Part shown: in pieces, positions 15,196 through 23,345 of the stretch
How the letters are laid out: the number at the start of each line of letters is the position of its first letter
Position numbering within the stretch: the first letter of the stretch is position 1
NCBI GenBank assembly: GCA_902775285.1
Contig: CACYLI010000015.1
Location: 1-37,045, forward strand
Direction: 5' to 3'
Origin: an uncultured Erysipelotrichaceae bacterium
GTDB taxonomy: Bacteria; Bacillota_I; Bacilli_A; RF39; UBA660
Length of the DNA: 37,045 nt
The notes under the pieces: model-generated
The model's database searches: none
The model's input: the letters and a program-made list of their open reading frames with translations, nothing else
What the model was told of the DNA's origin: nothing
Position numbers and translations under genes: made by a program

Positions 15196-15211
15196 TCCTT
15201 ATAGTTTTTTT
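15181..15211 (+). terminator. Rho-independent terminator in the insert
   Basis: CTATAAGGA, ACTACA, TCCTTATAG, then seven T. The T-run and following TGTGTCTTTTGT repeat what follows the terminator at 14978. Confidence 0.75.
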
Positions 15212-15344
15212 GTGTCTTTTGTATCTTGATGTTTGACAAATCAATTTTAAATGTGATATTTTAATTTTAGAGTACTGATATGTATAATCAATCGAATGAT
15301 ATATAAAAGATTGCTTAAAACGTCTAAAAATGTTCTTAAATGTT

Positions 15345-15367
15345 TTAAATAGTACTTCCAATAATAT
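15345..15367. repeat. Right 23-bp direct repeat of the insert
   Basis: Identical to 13895-13917. The flank to its right (TATATGTTAACTTCTGC) matches a dif XerD arm poorly, so only the left site looks like a complete dif. Confidence 0.85.
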
Positions 15368-15414
15368 ATGTTAACTTCTGCATATAATTTATATATTTAT
15401 TAATATTAAAAAAT

Positions 15415-15446
15415 AAAACAATTATTACATTTAATAATTGTTTTTT
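15415..15446. terminator. Rho-independent terminator, orphan
   Basis: ACAATTATTA (15418-15427), CATT, TAATAATTGT (15432-15441) and a T-run. It lies outside the insert with no gene directly upstream on the plus strand; it may belong to the transcription unit that the insert interrupted. Bases 15447-15579 hold nothing that I can identify. Confidence 0.65.
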
Positions 15447-15579
15447 ATATATATTCTAACTATTTACGGTAATAATTTAATGATTCTAAATAATTATTTG
15501 ATAATATATAATTAATTTTTTAACCAAATATTTTTATGATTTTATATATGATTATTAATCTTATTATATATTATGTTTT

Positions 15580-15709
15580 CTATTTGGAATCGAGATTTGA
15601 TTTTATGAGTAATTATTCACTTCAATTCTATTTTCTTGCTTTTTATTTTTTCTTTAATTTGAATTGAGATGAATAACTATTCGTTTTTTTGTTTCTCGAT
15701 TCCAATTAG
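15580..15709. repeat. Long imperfect inverted repeat (130 bp)
   Basis: CTATTTGGAATCGAGA (15580-15595) and TCTCGATTCCAATTAG (15694-15709) are complementary at 15 of 16 positions. Inside, TTATTCACTTCAATTC and GAATTGAGATGAATAA pair with about one mismatch in six. The loop is T-rich. It could be a MITE-like element or a large terminator for the ZIP gene. No flanking target duplication is obvious. Confidence 0.65.
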
Positions 15710-15732
15710 AGATTTTGTATTTTTTATCAAAT

Positions 15733-16485
15733 TTAAGTAGGGGTCCCCTCTCCTATTAATTTTAATAGAAGTGAAGCTATAATTCCAAAAATCATTCCTA
15801 AAACTATATATTTTTTATTATTATATTTTTTTAATTCATTATATATTTCATTAATTGATAGACTAATCATTAATCCTGATACAAATACGAGAGTAAAAGA
15901 TAATAATAACTCACTCATATACTCTTTCAAAAAAAGATACGATAGTAGGGCACCTAAAGGTTCTGCAATCGAAGAATAGAATGTTAATTTAAATACTTCT
16001 GCCCTCTTCACTCCACCATAATATAAAGGTAAACTGATACTCATTCCTTCAACAATATTATGCATAATAATTGAAATACATATTTTTAATCCAATTTTAA
16101 TATCATTATATGAACTAATAAAAACAGCAATTCCTTCTGGAAAATTATGTAATAATAATGATATAAAACTAATAATTCCAATTTTATATAGTGATTTTTC
16201 ATTACTAATTCTATTATTAATTAAATAAACAGTTAAGTATCCTAAAAGAAAAACTAATAATACAATTAAATATCCATATATTATTCCATAATTTAATAAT
16301 ATTTTATTTGACGAATTTGGAAGTAATTCTATTAAAGATATACTTATCATTATTATCATTGAGAGTGAAAGTGAAAATGATATTAAATTCTCTTTATTCT
16401 TTATTTTAATGTAAGTAAATATATACCCTATTAAAGTAGATAATCCTGCAAGCAAAGATAATAATAATGGTTTAAATGCTTTCAT
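15733..16485 (-). CDS. ZIP-family metal transporter (ZupT-like)
   Basis: 250 residues, about eight membrane helices. Imports divalent metals such as Zn2+ or Fe2+ across the cell membrane. The metal-site motifs are present: HNFPEGIAVF in TM4 and HNIVEGMSISLPLY in TM5, the standard HNxPEG pattern with Val for Pro in the second. TATAAT (16501-16496) ends ten bases before the ATG and no Shine-Dalgarno is visible, so the leader is at most a few bases long. No metalloregulator gene is adjacent. Confidence 0.92.
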   Translation of the reverse strand: MKAFKPLLLSLLAGLSTLIGYIFTYIKIKNKENLISFSLSLSMIIMISISLIELLPNSSNKILLNYGIIYGYLIVLLVFLLGYLTVYLINNRISNEKSLYKIGIISFISLLLHNFPEGIAVFISSYNDIKIGLKICISIIMHNIVEGMSISLPLYYGGVKRAEVFKLTFYSSIAEPLGALLSYLFLKEYMSELLLSFTLVFVSGLMISLSINEIYNELKKYNNKKYIVLGMIFGIIASLLLKLIGEGTPT

Positions 16486-16581
16486 ATTTAATAATATTAT
16501 AAAAAATAACCATATATTACCAATTTAAAAATACATTTTATTTTTAAATAAATCCATAATACTAATGGGTGGTGATATTAA

Positions 16582-16695
16582 ATGGCACAAGCTAGAAATA
16601 ATGCTAGAAATAATGCTAAAAGCAATTCTAGAAGTAGATCAAATGCTAAATCTAAAGCTAGAAGTAATGCAAGAAGCAATTCTAGATGTCATTAG
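16582..16695 (+). CDS. 37-residue (A/S)(R/K)xN tetrapeptide-repeat protein
   Basis: ATG 16582 follows GGGTGGTGAT at good distance, and a strong terminator follows the stop. The protein is almost entirely Ala, Arg, Asn, Ser and Lys in four-residue units: ARNN, ARNN, AKSN, SRSRSN, AKSK, ARSN, ARSN, then SRCH. The DNA is a degenerate 12-bp tandem repeat (GCTAGAAATAAT). Net charge is strongly positive, with no hydrophobic residues and one Cys-His end. A nucleic-acid-binding or spore or coat packaging protein is plausible from composition; no family is recognised. Confidence 0.75.
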   Translation: MAQARNNARNNAKSNSRSRSNAKSKARSNARSNSRCH

Positions 16696-16697
16696 TA

Positions 16698-16735
16698 AAA
16701 AAGATATTTAAGGTAAAATCTTAAATATCTTTTTT
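16698..16735 (+). terminator. Strong terminator
   Basis: AAAGATATTTAAG, seven-base loop, CTTAAATATCTTTTTT. It isolates the repeat-protein gene from the hydrolase operon. Confidence 0.9.
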
Positions 16736-16771
16736 CTTGTAGATATTAATAAATAATGATAAAATTATATT

Positions 16772-18127
16772 ATGAAAAATAGAATAGTGATAATAATAGG
16801 TTTTATTATTTGGATATTTATGATTGGTTTTTCAATTGTTTTATTTCGTATACATAAAAAAAATGATGTAGCCCCTACTCCAATTGTAGAAAACATTACA
16901 ATCGATAAAGAAAACAACGTAAATATTAAAATATCACTTGATAATGATGAAAGAAAAAGAAATGATATCTATTATATATATAAAAAAGATAATGTAATTC
17001 CAAATTTAAATGATAGTGATTGGAAATTAGTTAAAAATAATAATATTTCATTTAAATTAGATGACAATATTTATTATGCTTTCTTAAAAAATGAAGACAA
17101 TGAAGTATATAATATAGAAGATATGGAAAAAATTGGTAAAGTAACCGAATTTAAAGTTAGTAAAGAAAAAGTGTATCTTGCTATAAAAGGAACTTATAAA
17201 GTAAGTGCTGAATTTGATTCTATTGGTTATGTTGAAGATTTAGTATGGTCAAGTGATGATGAACAAATTGCTACTATTAAAGATAGTTTAATTACTGGAA
17301 TTAAAAAAGGAAATACAAAAATACATGCTAAAATTGGTAAAGAAGATAAATCAATTGATGTAATTGTTACAGATTTAATAATAGTTAGACCAAAAAGTTA
17401 TAATAGAAAAAAACCTTATTTAAAATGTGGTATTTATAGTAAAGAAGATAATGATTTATTAGATGAAATATTAAAGGATAGAATCAATGATGTAGGATAT
17501 AAAACAAGAGCAAGTGCTGTTGAAGCTGCAAGATTTTTAGCATTAGAGTTCCCTTACAAAATAAGATATTTTAGTGAAAATGGAAGAGGAAATACTAATG
17601 GTGTTGATGGTGAAGGAAGATATTACCATGTAGGACTATACTTACATGAAAGTCGTTTCTCCTCTATTAAAAAAAGACTTGCAGGTCCTAAAACATGGGG
17701 ATGTAGTTTGTATAGTAGACCTTCAAAAGGAAAAAGACCAAATGGTCTTGATTGTAGTGGGTTTGTATCCTGGGTAATGCTTAATGGTGGATGGGACACT
17801 GGTGATATAGGTGCAGGCCTTGCTCCACATAGAGATTTAACAGATTATGGAAAAAGAACAAACTTTAATGCATCTGTTGTTGCATCAGGAAAAGTTAAAG
17901 TTGGAGATTTATTAAGTTCAGGAGGTGTAGGTGGTGGTCATATTGCAATAATTGTTGGAGAAGATAATGATTACTATTATGTAGCAGAAAGTTTATGGAC
18001 ACCTCCAAATGTGGCTGTTGTTATTATTCCCTACTCTAAAAAAACTATTTTTAATAGATACTATTATGTTATGCTTATGGATAGTTATTATAAAGAAGAT
18101 GGAAAACTAACTAAAACTTGGTGGTGA
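16772..18127 (+). CDS. Membrane-anchored NlpC/P60 wall hydrolase with Big2-like domain, copy 1
   Basis: 451 residues. N-terminal membrane segment (about 5-25), a beta-rich linker domain (about 33-130), a bacterial Ig-like Big2 domain (about 130-210, ending ITGIKKGNTKIHA), then an NlpC/P60-type papain-fold peptidase: Cys328 in GLDCSGFVSW and His390 in GGHIAIIVG. The enzyme would sit outside the membrane and cut peptidoglycan stem peptides. An extended -10 (TGATAAAAT, 16757-16765) ends six bases before the ATG and no ribosome binding site is visible, so the message seems leaderless. First of three tandem paralogues; four bases separate its stop from the next ATG. It ends in TWW, and the TGG TGG TGA codons also provide the GGTGGTGA site for the next gene. 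Confidence 0.9.
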   Translation: MKNRIVIIIGFIIWIFMIGFSIVLFRIHKKNDVAPTPIVENITIDKENNVNIKISLDNDERKRNDIYYIYKKDNVIPNLNDSDWKLVKNNNISFKLDDNIYYAFLKNEDNEVYNIEDMEKIGKVTEFKVSKEKVYLAIKGTYKVSAEFDSIGYVEDLVWSSDDEQIATIKDSLITGIKKGNTKIHAKIGKEDKSIDVIVTDLIIVRPKSYNRKKPYLKCGIYSKEDNDLLDEILKDRINDVGYKTRASAVEAARFLALEFPYKIRYFSENGRGNTNGVDGEGRYYHVGLYLHESRFSSIKKRLAGPKTWGCSLYSRPSKGKRPNGLDCSGFVSWVMLNGGWDTGDIGAGLAPHRDLTDYGKRTNFNASVVASGKVKVGDLLSSGGVGGGHIAIIVGEDNDYYYVAESLWTPPNVAVVIIPYSKKTIFNRYYYVMLMDSYYKEDGKLTKTWW

Positions 18128-18131
18128 AATT

Positions 18132-19619
18132 ATGGCTAAATCAAAAAAGAAAAAAAATAATAAAAAGAAAGCAATTAATAAAAATAAAAAAAGAAACTAC
18201 ACCAAAAAGAAAAAAACCATTAAAAATAATAATAAAAATAATAATACAAAGAAAAATACAAGAAATAATACTAATAAAAAAGAAAAGAATAAAAGTAAAA
18301 AAAATAATAACATTATATTAATTATAATAGTATTATTATTTGCTATTTTATTTATCTATAGTAAATTACGTGTATCCCCTACTCCAATTATTAATAATGT
18401 TTATATTGATGATAATAATAACCTTGTTGTAAATTTTTCAGTATCTAAATTAAGATTTAATAATAAAATATATTGTTATTATTCTAAAGAAAATAAAAAA
18501 CCAAGTATTACTGATTCTTTATGGGAAGAAAGCAAGAATAATTCTTGTATGATTAAATTAGATACACCCTATTATATATATTTAAAAAATGAAGATAATG
18601 AAGTATTTAGAGTTAGAAATAGTGATAAAGTTGGAAAAATATTGAATATATCTCTATCTAAAAATAAGATATATCTTCCAATAGAAGGAAATTATAAAAT
18701 AGATTTGAAAATAGATAGTATTGGATACATAAATGATAGTATAGAATACTATAGTGAAGATGAAAATATAGCAAATGTTAAAGATGGAATTATTACAGCT
18801 ATTAATACAGGAAGTACAAAAATACATGTAAAAATTAGCAAATTTGATGAGATTATTGAAGTAATAGTAACAAATTTAATAACAGAAAGACCAAAAGAAT
18901 TTGATTATAAAAAGGCATATTTACCCTGTAATAAATATAGTGAAAGTGATAATGATCTAATAGATGAGATATTAAAAGAGAGAATTAATGATGTTGGATA
19001 TAAAACAAGAGCTGCTACTGTTGAAGCAACCAGATTTCTTACTCTTGATTTTCCATATAGAATTAACTATTTTTATGAAAATGGTAGACAAACAACAAAT
19101 AATGTAGATGGAGAAGGAAGATACTACCATGTAGGTTTCTATTTACATTCATCTAGATTTAAAAATATTACTGGAAAACAATATGGACCTAAAACTTGGG
19201 GGTGTAGCATGTATGATAGACCTGCTAAAAGAAAAATAGTTAATGGTCTTGATTGTAGTGGTTTTGTATCTTGGGCATTATTAAATGCTGGGTTTGACGT
19301 TAAAGATGCTGGTGCTGGATGGAGTGATAAATTGGATTTAACTGATTATGGTACAGTTAAAAAAGTTACTACTTCCCTATCAACTTCAAATACAATTCGC
19401 GTTGGAGATTTACTTCATAGTGAAAAAGCAGGCGGACATATTGGAATTATTGTAGGAATAGATAATAATTATTATTATATAGCACAAGCATTATGGTATA
19501 ACCAAATTGGTGTTATTATAACAAAAAGAAAAAAAAGTCAATTATCTAGTGAGTTTCCTCATGTGGTTTTAATGGATAAATATTATAACAATGATGGAAA
19601 TTTAACAAATATGTGGTGA
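18132..19619 (+). CDS. Membrane-anchored NlpC/P60 wall hydrolase with Big2-like domain, copy 2
   Basis: 495 residues; same architecture as its neighbours, but with a 55-residue cytoplasmic head that is nearly all Lys, Asn and Thr before the membrane helix (about 60-78). Linker domain, Big2-like domain (about 165-255), then the peptidase with Cys375 (GLDCSGFVSW) and His436 (GGHIGIIVG). The poly-Lys/Asn head could bind anionic lipid or nucleic acid; it may also reflect repeat expansion. Ribosome binding site GGTGGTGA in the last codons of copy 1. More like copy 3 than copy 1 in the catalytic domain (shared ENGRQTTNNVDGEGRYYH). Confidence 0.9.
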   Translation: MAKSKKKKNNKKKAINKNKKRNYTKKKKTIKNNNKNNNTKKNTRNNTNKKEKNKSKKNNNIILIIIVLLFAILFIYSKLRVSPTPIINNVYIDDNNNLVVNFSVSKLRFNNKIYCYYSKENKKPSITDSLWEESKNNSCMIKLDTPYYIYLKNEDNEVFRVRNSDKVGKILNISLSKNKIYLPIEGNYKIDLKIDSIGYINDSIEYYSEDENIANVKDGIITAINTGSTKIHVKISKFDEIIEVIVTNLITERPKEFDYKKAYLPCNKYSESDNDLIDEILKERINDVGYKTRAATVEATRFLTLDFPYRINYFYENGRQTTNNVDGEGRYYHVGFYLHSSRFKNITGKQYGPKTWGCSMYDRPAKRKIVNGLDCSGFVSWALLNAGFDVKDAGAGWSDKLDLTDYGTVKKVTTSLSTSNTIRVGDLLHSEKAGGHIGIIVGIDNNYYYIAQALWYNQIGVIITKRKKSQLSSEFPHVVLMDKYYNNDGNLTNMW

Positions 19620-19623
19620 TTTT

Positions 19624-20934
19624 ATGAAGAAAAAAAGAGTTTTAAAAAAGAAATATAGAAAATTACTTAATAAAATAAAAGCAACTACTCTCTTAATTCT
19701 TATAATTGTAGTTTTATTTTATATATTAAATATAATTCTAAATAAAAAATATATAGAAAACGTAATATTTAATAATAACATAGTAATATCATTGAAAAAA
19801 GATAAAGAAATATATTGTTTAATATCTAATAAAGAAGTTAGTGTTAATGATGAAAAATGGGTATTATCAAATAATAAAAAATGTATATTACCATATACAA
19901 ATAAAGGTAATATTTATTTAAAGTATAAAAATAAAATAATATATAATAGTAATAAAGATTTATATATTGATACATCTAATGATAAAACTATATATTTAGC
20001 TTTAAATGATACATATAAACTATATAATTCATTATTAGGAAATGAAAATAAACTTAAGATTTCTAATTCAAATGATAAAGTAATAACTGTTTTAGAAAAT
20101 GGAAATGTTAAAGTATTAAATACTGGAAATAGTATAATTACATTAAAAGCAAATGATAAAACATATACTTATAATATAATAGTAACAGATTTAATTACAA
20201 AAAGGCCTGTTGAATATGATTTAGACAAAAAATATTTGAGTTGTAATAAATATACAAAAGAAGAAAATGATACTCTTGATTTAATATTAAAAACAAAAAT
20301 AGAAAATGTTGGATATAAAACAAGAGCTGCTGCTGTTGAAGCTGCTAGATTTCTTACTCTTGATTTTCCATATCGTATAGATTACTTTTATGAAAATGGT
20401 AGGCAGACAACAAATAATGTAGACGGTGAAGGTAGATACTACCATATAGGACTATATTTACATGAAAGTAGATTTGATAGTATTACTGGTTTTAGTAAAG
20501 GGCCAAAAACATGGGGATGCAGTTTATATAGTACTCCTGCAAAAAGAAATATGAGTAATGGTCTTGATTGTAGTGGTTTTGTATCTTGGGCACTATTAAA
20601 TGCTGGATTTGATGTTAAAGATGTTGGTGCTGGATGGAGTGATAAAGAGGATTTAACAGACTTTGGAAAAGTTGAAAGGGTTACAACTTCCCTATCATCC
20701 TCTGATACAATTCGCGTTGGTGATTTACTTCATAGTGAAAGAGCTGGTGGACATATAGGTATTATTGTAGGAATTGATGAAACATATTATTATATAGCAC
20801 AAGCATTATGGTTTAATGAAACTGGAGTTATAATTACTAAAATTCAAAAGAATAAATTATCTAGTGAATTTCCTCATGTCGTATTAATGGATGATTATTA
20901 TAAAGAAGATGGAAAACTAACAAATATGTGGTAA
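19624..20934 (+). CDS. Membrane-anchored NlpC/P60 wall hydrolase with Big2-like domain, copy 3
   Basis: 436 residues. Basic head, membrane helix (about 20-38), a diverged linker domain, Big2-like domain (about 115-190), and a peptidase with Cys316 (GLDCSGFVSW) and His377 (GGHIGIIVG). The linker is shorter and lacks the Pro-Thr-Pro-Ile motif seen in copies 1 and 2, while the catalytic half is close to copy 2, so the N-terminal halves evolve faster. GGTGA of the copy 2 stop region serves as its ribosome binding site. Last gene of the operon, with a terminator at 20938. Confidence 0.9.
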   Translation: MKKKRVLKKKYRKLLNKIKATTLLILIIVVLFYILNIILNKKYIENVIFNNNIVISLKKDKEIYCLISNKEVSVNDEKWVLSNNKKCILPYTNKGNIYLKYKNKIIYNSNKDLYIDTSNDKTIYLALNDTYKLYNSLLGNENKLKISNSNDKVITVLENGNVKVLNTGNSIITLKANDKTYTYNIIVTDLITKRPVEYDLDKKYLSCNKYTKEENDTLDLILKTKIENVGYKTRAAAVEAARFLTLDFPYRIDYFYENGRQTTNNVDGEGRYYHIGLYLHESRFDSITGFSKGPKTWGCSLYSTPAKRNMSNGLDCSGFVSWALLNAGFDVKDVGAGWSDKEDLTDFGKVERVTTSLSSSDTIRVGDLLHSERAGGHIGIIVGIDETYYYIAQALWFNETGVIITKIQKNKLSSEFPHVVLMDDYYKEDGKLTNMW

Positions 20935-20937
20935 ATT

Positions 20938-20968
20938 AAAAGATAACTATAAATCAGTTATCTTTTTT
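20938..20968. terminator. Bidirectional terminator
   Basis: AAAAGATAACT (20938-20948) and AGTTATCTTTTTT (20956-20968). It ends the hydrolase operon on the plus strand and can also serve the superoxide reductase gene on the minus strand. Confidence 0.85.
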
Positions 20969-21034
20969 AAACATATTTTTAGCTTTTTTAAAAGACTTTT
21001 TATCTTTCTTTGATAAATTATACTTAATCAACAT
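20954..21034 (-). CDS. Possible 26-residue basic peptide overlapping the SOR gene end
   Basis: ATG 21034 lies inside the last codons of the superoxide reductase gene in another frame and opens a short Lys-rich reading frame (core SKKDKKSFKKAKNMFKKDN) ending in the terminator. Stop-start overlap would permit coupled translation, but there is no clear ribosome binding site. It may be only a chance frame in AT-rich DNA. Confidence 0.25.
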   Translation of the reverse strand: MLIKYNLSKKDKKSFKKAKNMFKKDN

Positions 21035-21383
21035 TTATTGACCATAATTCGTGTAAATTACAATATGAATATATAGTACATGGACCATTATAATCAAAAG
21101 TTACTTTAGCTTCATCTAAAGGATTAAATTTTTTAAAATAAACTAAACTATCACTTACCATCATAATCCACATAATATAATGTTTTTCTTCCATAACATG
21201 ATTAACACTAATAGTCATTTTATTATTATTAATTTCATAATTTGGTATATGTTTTTCAAATGATGCTTCTACACTATTAGCTTCTAAATCAATCATATCT
21301 TCATTACAACATTTAATATCTTTATCATTTAAAGTCCATATAACATTACCACATAATTTACATTTTTTAAAATTAATCTTCAT
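21024..21383 (-). CDS. Superoxide reductase (desulfoferrodoxin/neelaredoxin type)
   Basis: 119 residues from ATG 21383, which follows AAAGGAG; an earlier in-frame start six codons upstream overlaps that site. It reduces superoxide to peroxide without making oxygen, typical of anaerobes. The centre II iron ligands are visible: EKHIP, NHVMEEKHYI (two His) and the CNLHELW Cys and His. The N-terminal part has CKLCG and CC pairs like a desulforedoxin site, but spread more than usual, so iron binding there is uncertain. This is evidence that the organism lives with little oxygen. Single gene. Confidence 0.9.
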   Translation of the reverse strand: MKINFKKCKLCGNVIWTLNDKDIKCCNEDMIDLEANSVEASFEKHIPNYEINNNKMTISVNHVMEEKHYIMWIMMVSDSLVYFKKFNPLDEAKVTFDYNGPCTIYSYCNLHELWSINVD

Positions 21384-21430
21384 ACCTACTCCTTTACTCA
21401 ATTATAATATAAAAATATTTTAAAAGAAAT

Positions 21431-21454
21431 AAAAAAGAATTTTACTTCTTTTTT
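21431..21454 (-). terminator. Terminator of the two-component operon
   Basis: AAAAAAGAA (21431-21439) and TTCTTTTTT (21446-21454), overlapping the end of the histidine kinase gene. Confidence 0.7.
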
Positions 21455-22614
21455 AAAACTATTTTAAACGTTGTATAGTTATTTTTAGAACTTGCACTAA
21501 TAACACCGTCATGTTTTTCTACTATACTTTTAGCAATAGCAAGACCTAATCCATATCTATTCTCATTTCTATTTCTTGATTTATCCACTCTATAAAATCT
21601 TTCAAATATTTTTTCTTCTTCGCCTTCAGGAATCTTTTCACCTTTATTTTTAACTTCTAAAAATAGATTATTTTTTTCTTTATATAAGTTAACAATTATT
21701 TTTCCATTTTTATCACTATGTTTAATCGCATTATCTAAAAGTATACTCATGAGTTCTTTCATTTCATCTTGATTACAATTAAACATTATGTTTTCTTCTA
21801 TATTATCTTCTAATGATATATTTTTTTCATACATTAAACTTTCTAATATTAATGTACTTTTTTCAACTAATTTTGATAGATTAACTTCTTCTTTAAAATT
21901 ATTATTTTCTACTTTTGATAAATCTAATAAATTAGTTATAAGTTTATTCATTCTTTCTGATTCATTTTGAATATTATGTATCCATTTTTTATTATTATCT
22001 TTTTCTAAAGTATCAGCGCTTGCCATAATAACAGCAAGTGGTGTTTTTAACTCATGTGATGCATCTGCGATGAATTCTTTTTGTTTTTCAAATGTTTCAA
22101 TTACTGGCTTAATAATCCATTTAGATAAAGTGTTTGCTATTATATAAGATATTATTTCAATTATAAACAAATAACATATTGATACTAATAAACTCATTTT
22201 TAATCTATTATTTGTTTCACTATTATCAATAATAATTATACTATTATTTGATTTTTTATATGAATAAGTATTAATATAAAGATTACCAATATAATTATTA
22301 ATAGAATTATCATTTATTTCATTAGCTTTAAGATATAATTCATTTGATATTTCTTCATTCTTTCCATGACTTGTGATTTTATAAACTTTATCGTCTTTTA
22401 TGGTAACAATATAAATATTTGAATCCATATATCTCATCTGTGGAGCATTACTAGCAAAAGGAGGATTTATTCTATTAATACTTCTTAATTGATTTTCTAC
22501 TCTTCTTTCTTCTTCTGTATAATTTTTATAATTATATGAAAATATTACAATTACACTAAATATACTTAAAATAACAAAAATAGTATAAAATATTTTACTT
22601 TTTAATTTATTCAT
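21442..22614 (-). CDS. Sensor histidine kinase
   Basis: 390 residues. Two membrane helices (about 9-27 and 142-163) bracket an extracytoplasmic sensor loop of about 115 residues. The DHp helix carries the phospho-acceptor His187 in FIADASHELKTPLAVI; the ATPase domain shows the N box (LLDNAIKHSDKN), the G boxes and RYGLGLAIAK. Overlaps the response regulator gene by eight bases, with GAGG inside that gene, so the two are coupled. The signal is unknown; the ResE/PhoR/CssS-type layout suggests an envelope or small-molecule cue. Confidence 0.95.
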   Translation of the reverse strand: MNKLKSKIFYTIFVILSIFSVIVIFSYNYKNYTEEERRVENQLRSINRINPPFASNAPQMRYMDSNIYIVTIKDDKVYKITSHGKNEEISNELYLKANEINDNSINNYIGNLYINTYSYKKSNNSIIIIDNSETNNRLKMSLLVSICYLFIIEIISYIIANTLSKWIIKPVIETFEKQKEFIADASHELKTPLAVIMASADTLEKDNNKKWIHNIQNESERMNKLITNLLDLSKVENNNFKEEVNLSKLVEKSTLILESLMYEKNISLEDNIEENIMFNCNQDEMKELMSILLDNAIKHSDKNGKIIVNLYKEKNNLFLEVKNKGEKIPEGEEEKIFERFYRVDKSRNRNENRYGLGLAIAKSIVEKHDGVISASSKNNYTTFKIVLKKK

Positions 22615-23293
22615 TTTTAACCTCTAATTTATATCCTAATCCACGAGAAACTTTAATATTTACTTTAGAATCAATAAGTTTTAATTTTCTTCTTATAAAT
22701 GTAAAATATACTTCTAAATTATTTGATTCTATTTCAGAATCAAGTCCCCATATCTTATCATAAAGTTGATCTTTTGAAACAATTATTCCAGTATTCTTCA
22801 TTAAAAATTCTAATATTTGTAATTCTTTTAATCCAATTTCAATTGATTCATTATTATTTATACAAGTTAATGTAGAACTTTTTATATTTAATTTTAAATC
22901 TCCAAATTCTAATTCATCATTAATCTTTTTATTTTCATCTCTTCTTAATTGAACATTAACTCTTGCTATTAATTCTTTCATATGAAATGGTTTAGTTATA
23001 TAATCATCTGCACCTAAATTTAATCCAGAAAGTTTATCTTCAAGTTCACTCTTTGCTGTAAGCATAATTACTTTAGTATCAATATTCTCATTTCTAATAT
23101 TTTTAAGTATTTCATATCCGTTCATATTAGGAAGCATAACATCTAAAATAATTAAATTATATATTCCACTAAGCGCACTATATAATCCTTCTTCTCCATC
23201 ATTACATATATCTACACTATATTTTTCTTTTTTAAGTTCATTTTTAATAACTTCAGCTAAATTATTTTCATCTTCAACTATTAATATTCTCAT
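22607..23293 (-). CDS. OmpR/PhoB-family response regulator
   Basis: 228 residues. Receiver domain with phospho-acceptor Asp51 (LIILDVMLP), the conserved Thr and Lys (VIMLTAKS, ITKPFH), and a C-terminal winged-helix DNA-binding domain (from about 130; ending VKVSRGLGYKL-type). AGGTGA precedes the ATG; an extended -10 (TGATATAAA) is at 23320-23312. First gene of the two-gene operon with the kinase. The targets are not visible here. Confidence 0.95.
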   Translation of the reverse strand: MRILIVEDENNLAEVIKNELKKEKYSVDICNDGEEGLYSALSGIYNLIILDVMLPNMNGYEILKNIRNENIDTKVIMLTAKSELEDKLSGLNLGADDYITKPFHMKELIARVNVQLRRDENKKINDELEFGDLKLNIKSSTLTCINNNESIEIGLKELQILEFLMKNTGIIVSKDQLYDKIWGLDSEIESNNLEVYFTFIRRKLKLIDSKVNIKVSRGLGYKLEVKNE

Positions 23294-23345
23294 ACTTCAT
23301 CACCTATAATTTTTATATCATATAAATATTAAAATAAAATTAAAC

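Larger units (their letters stand above)
13895..15367. mobile_element. Plasmid-like 1.45-kb insert bounded by 23-bp direct repeats
   Basis: Identical 23-bp repeats (TTAAATAGTACTTCC...) begin at 13895 and 15345, exactly 1450 bp apart. Between them lie two small genes, one a replication-type winged-helix protein, and about 500 bases of hairpin-rich noncoding DNA resembling plasmid origins. The left repeat is part of a site close to the B. subtilis dif sequence. The coding parts use CG-containing codons (CGC, CGT, GCG, ACG) more than the neighbours do. Reading: a small plasmid, or a remnant of a larger element, integrated by XerC/XerD-type recombination. No integrase or mobilisation gene is inside. 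Confidence 0.6.

Noticed and set aside
15345..15378. A second complete dif site at the right end of the insert
   Set aside because: Only the left arm matches; the right arm TTAACTTCTGC does not fit the XerD consensus.
18118..18321. Lys/Ile-rich frame overlapping the second hydrolase gene
   Set aside because: It is a shifted reading of the Lys/Asn-rich head of the gene at 18132; no independent start signal.
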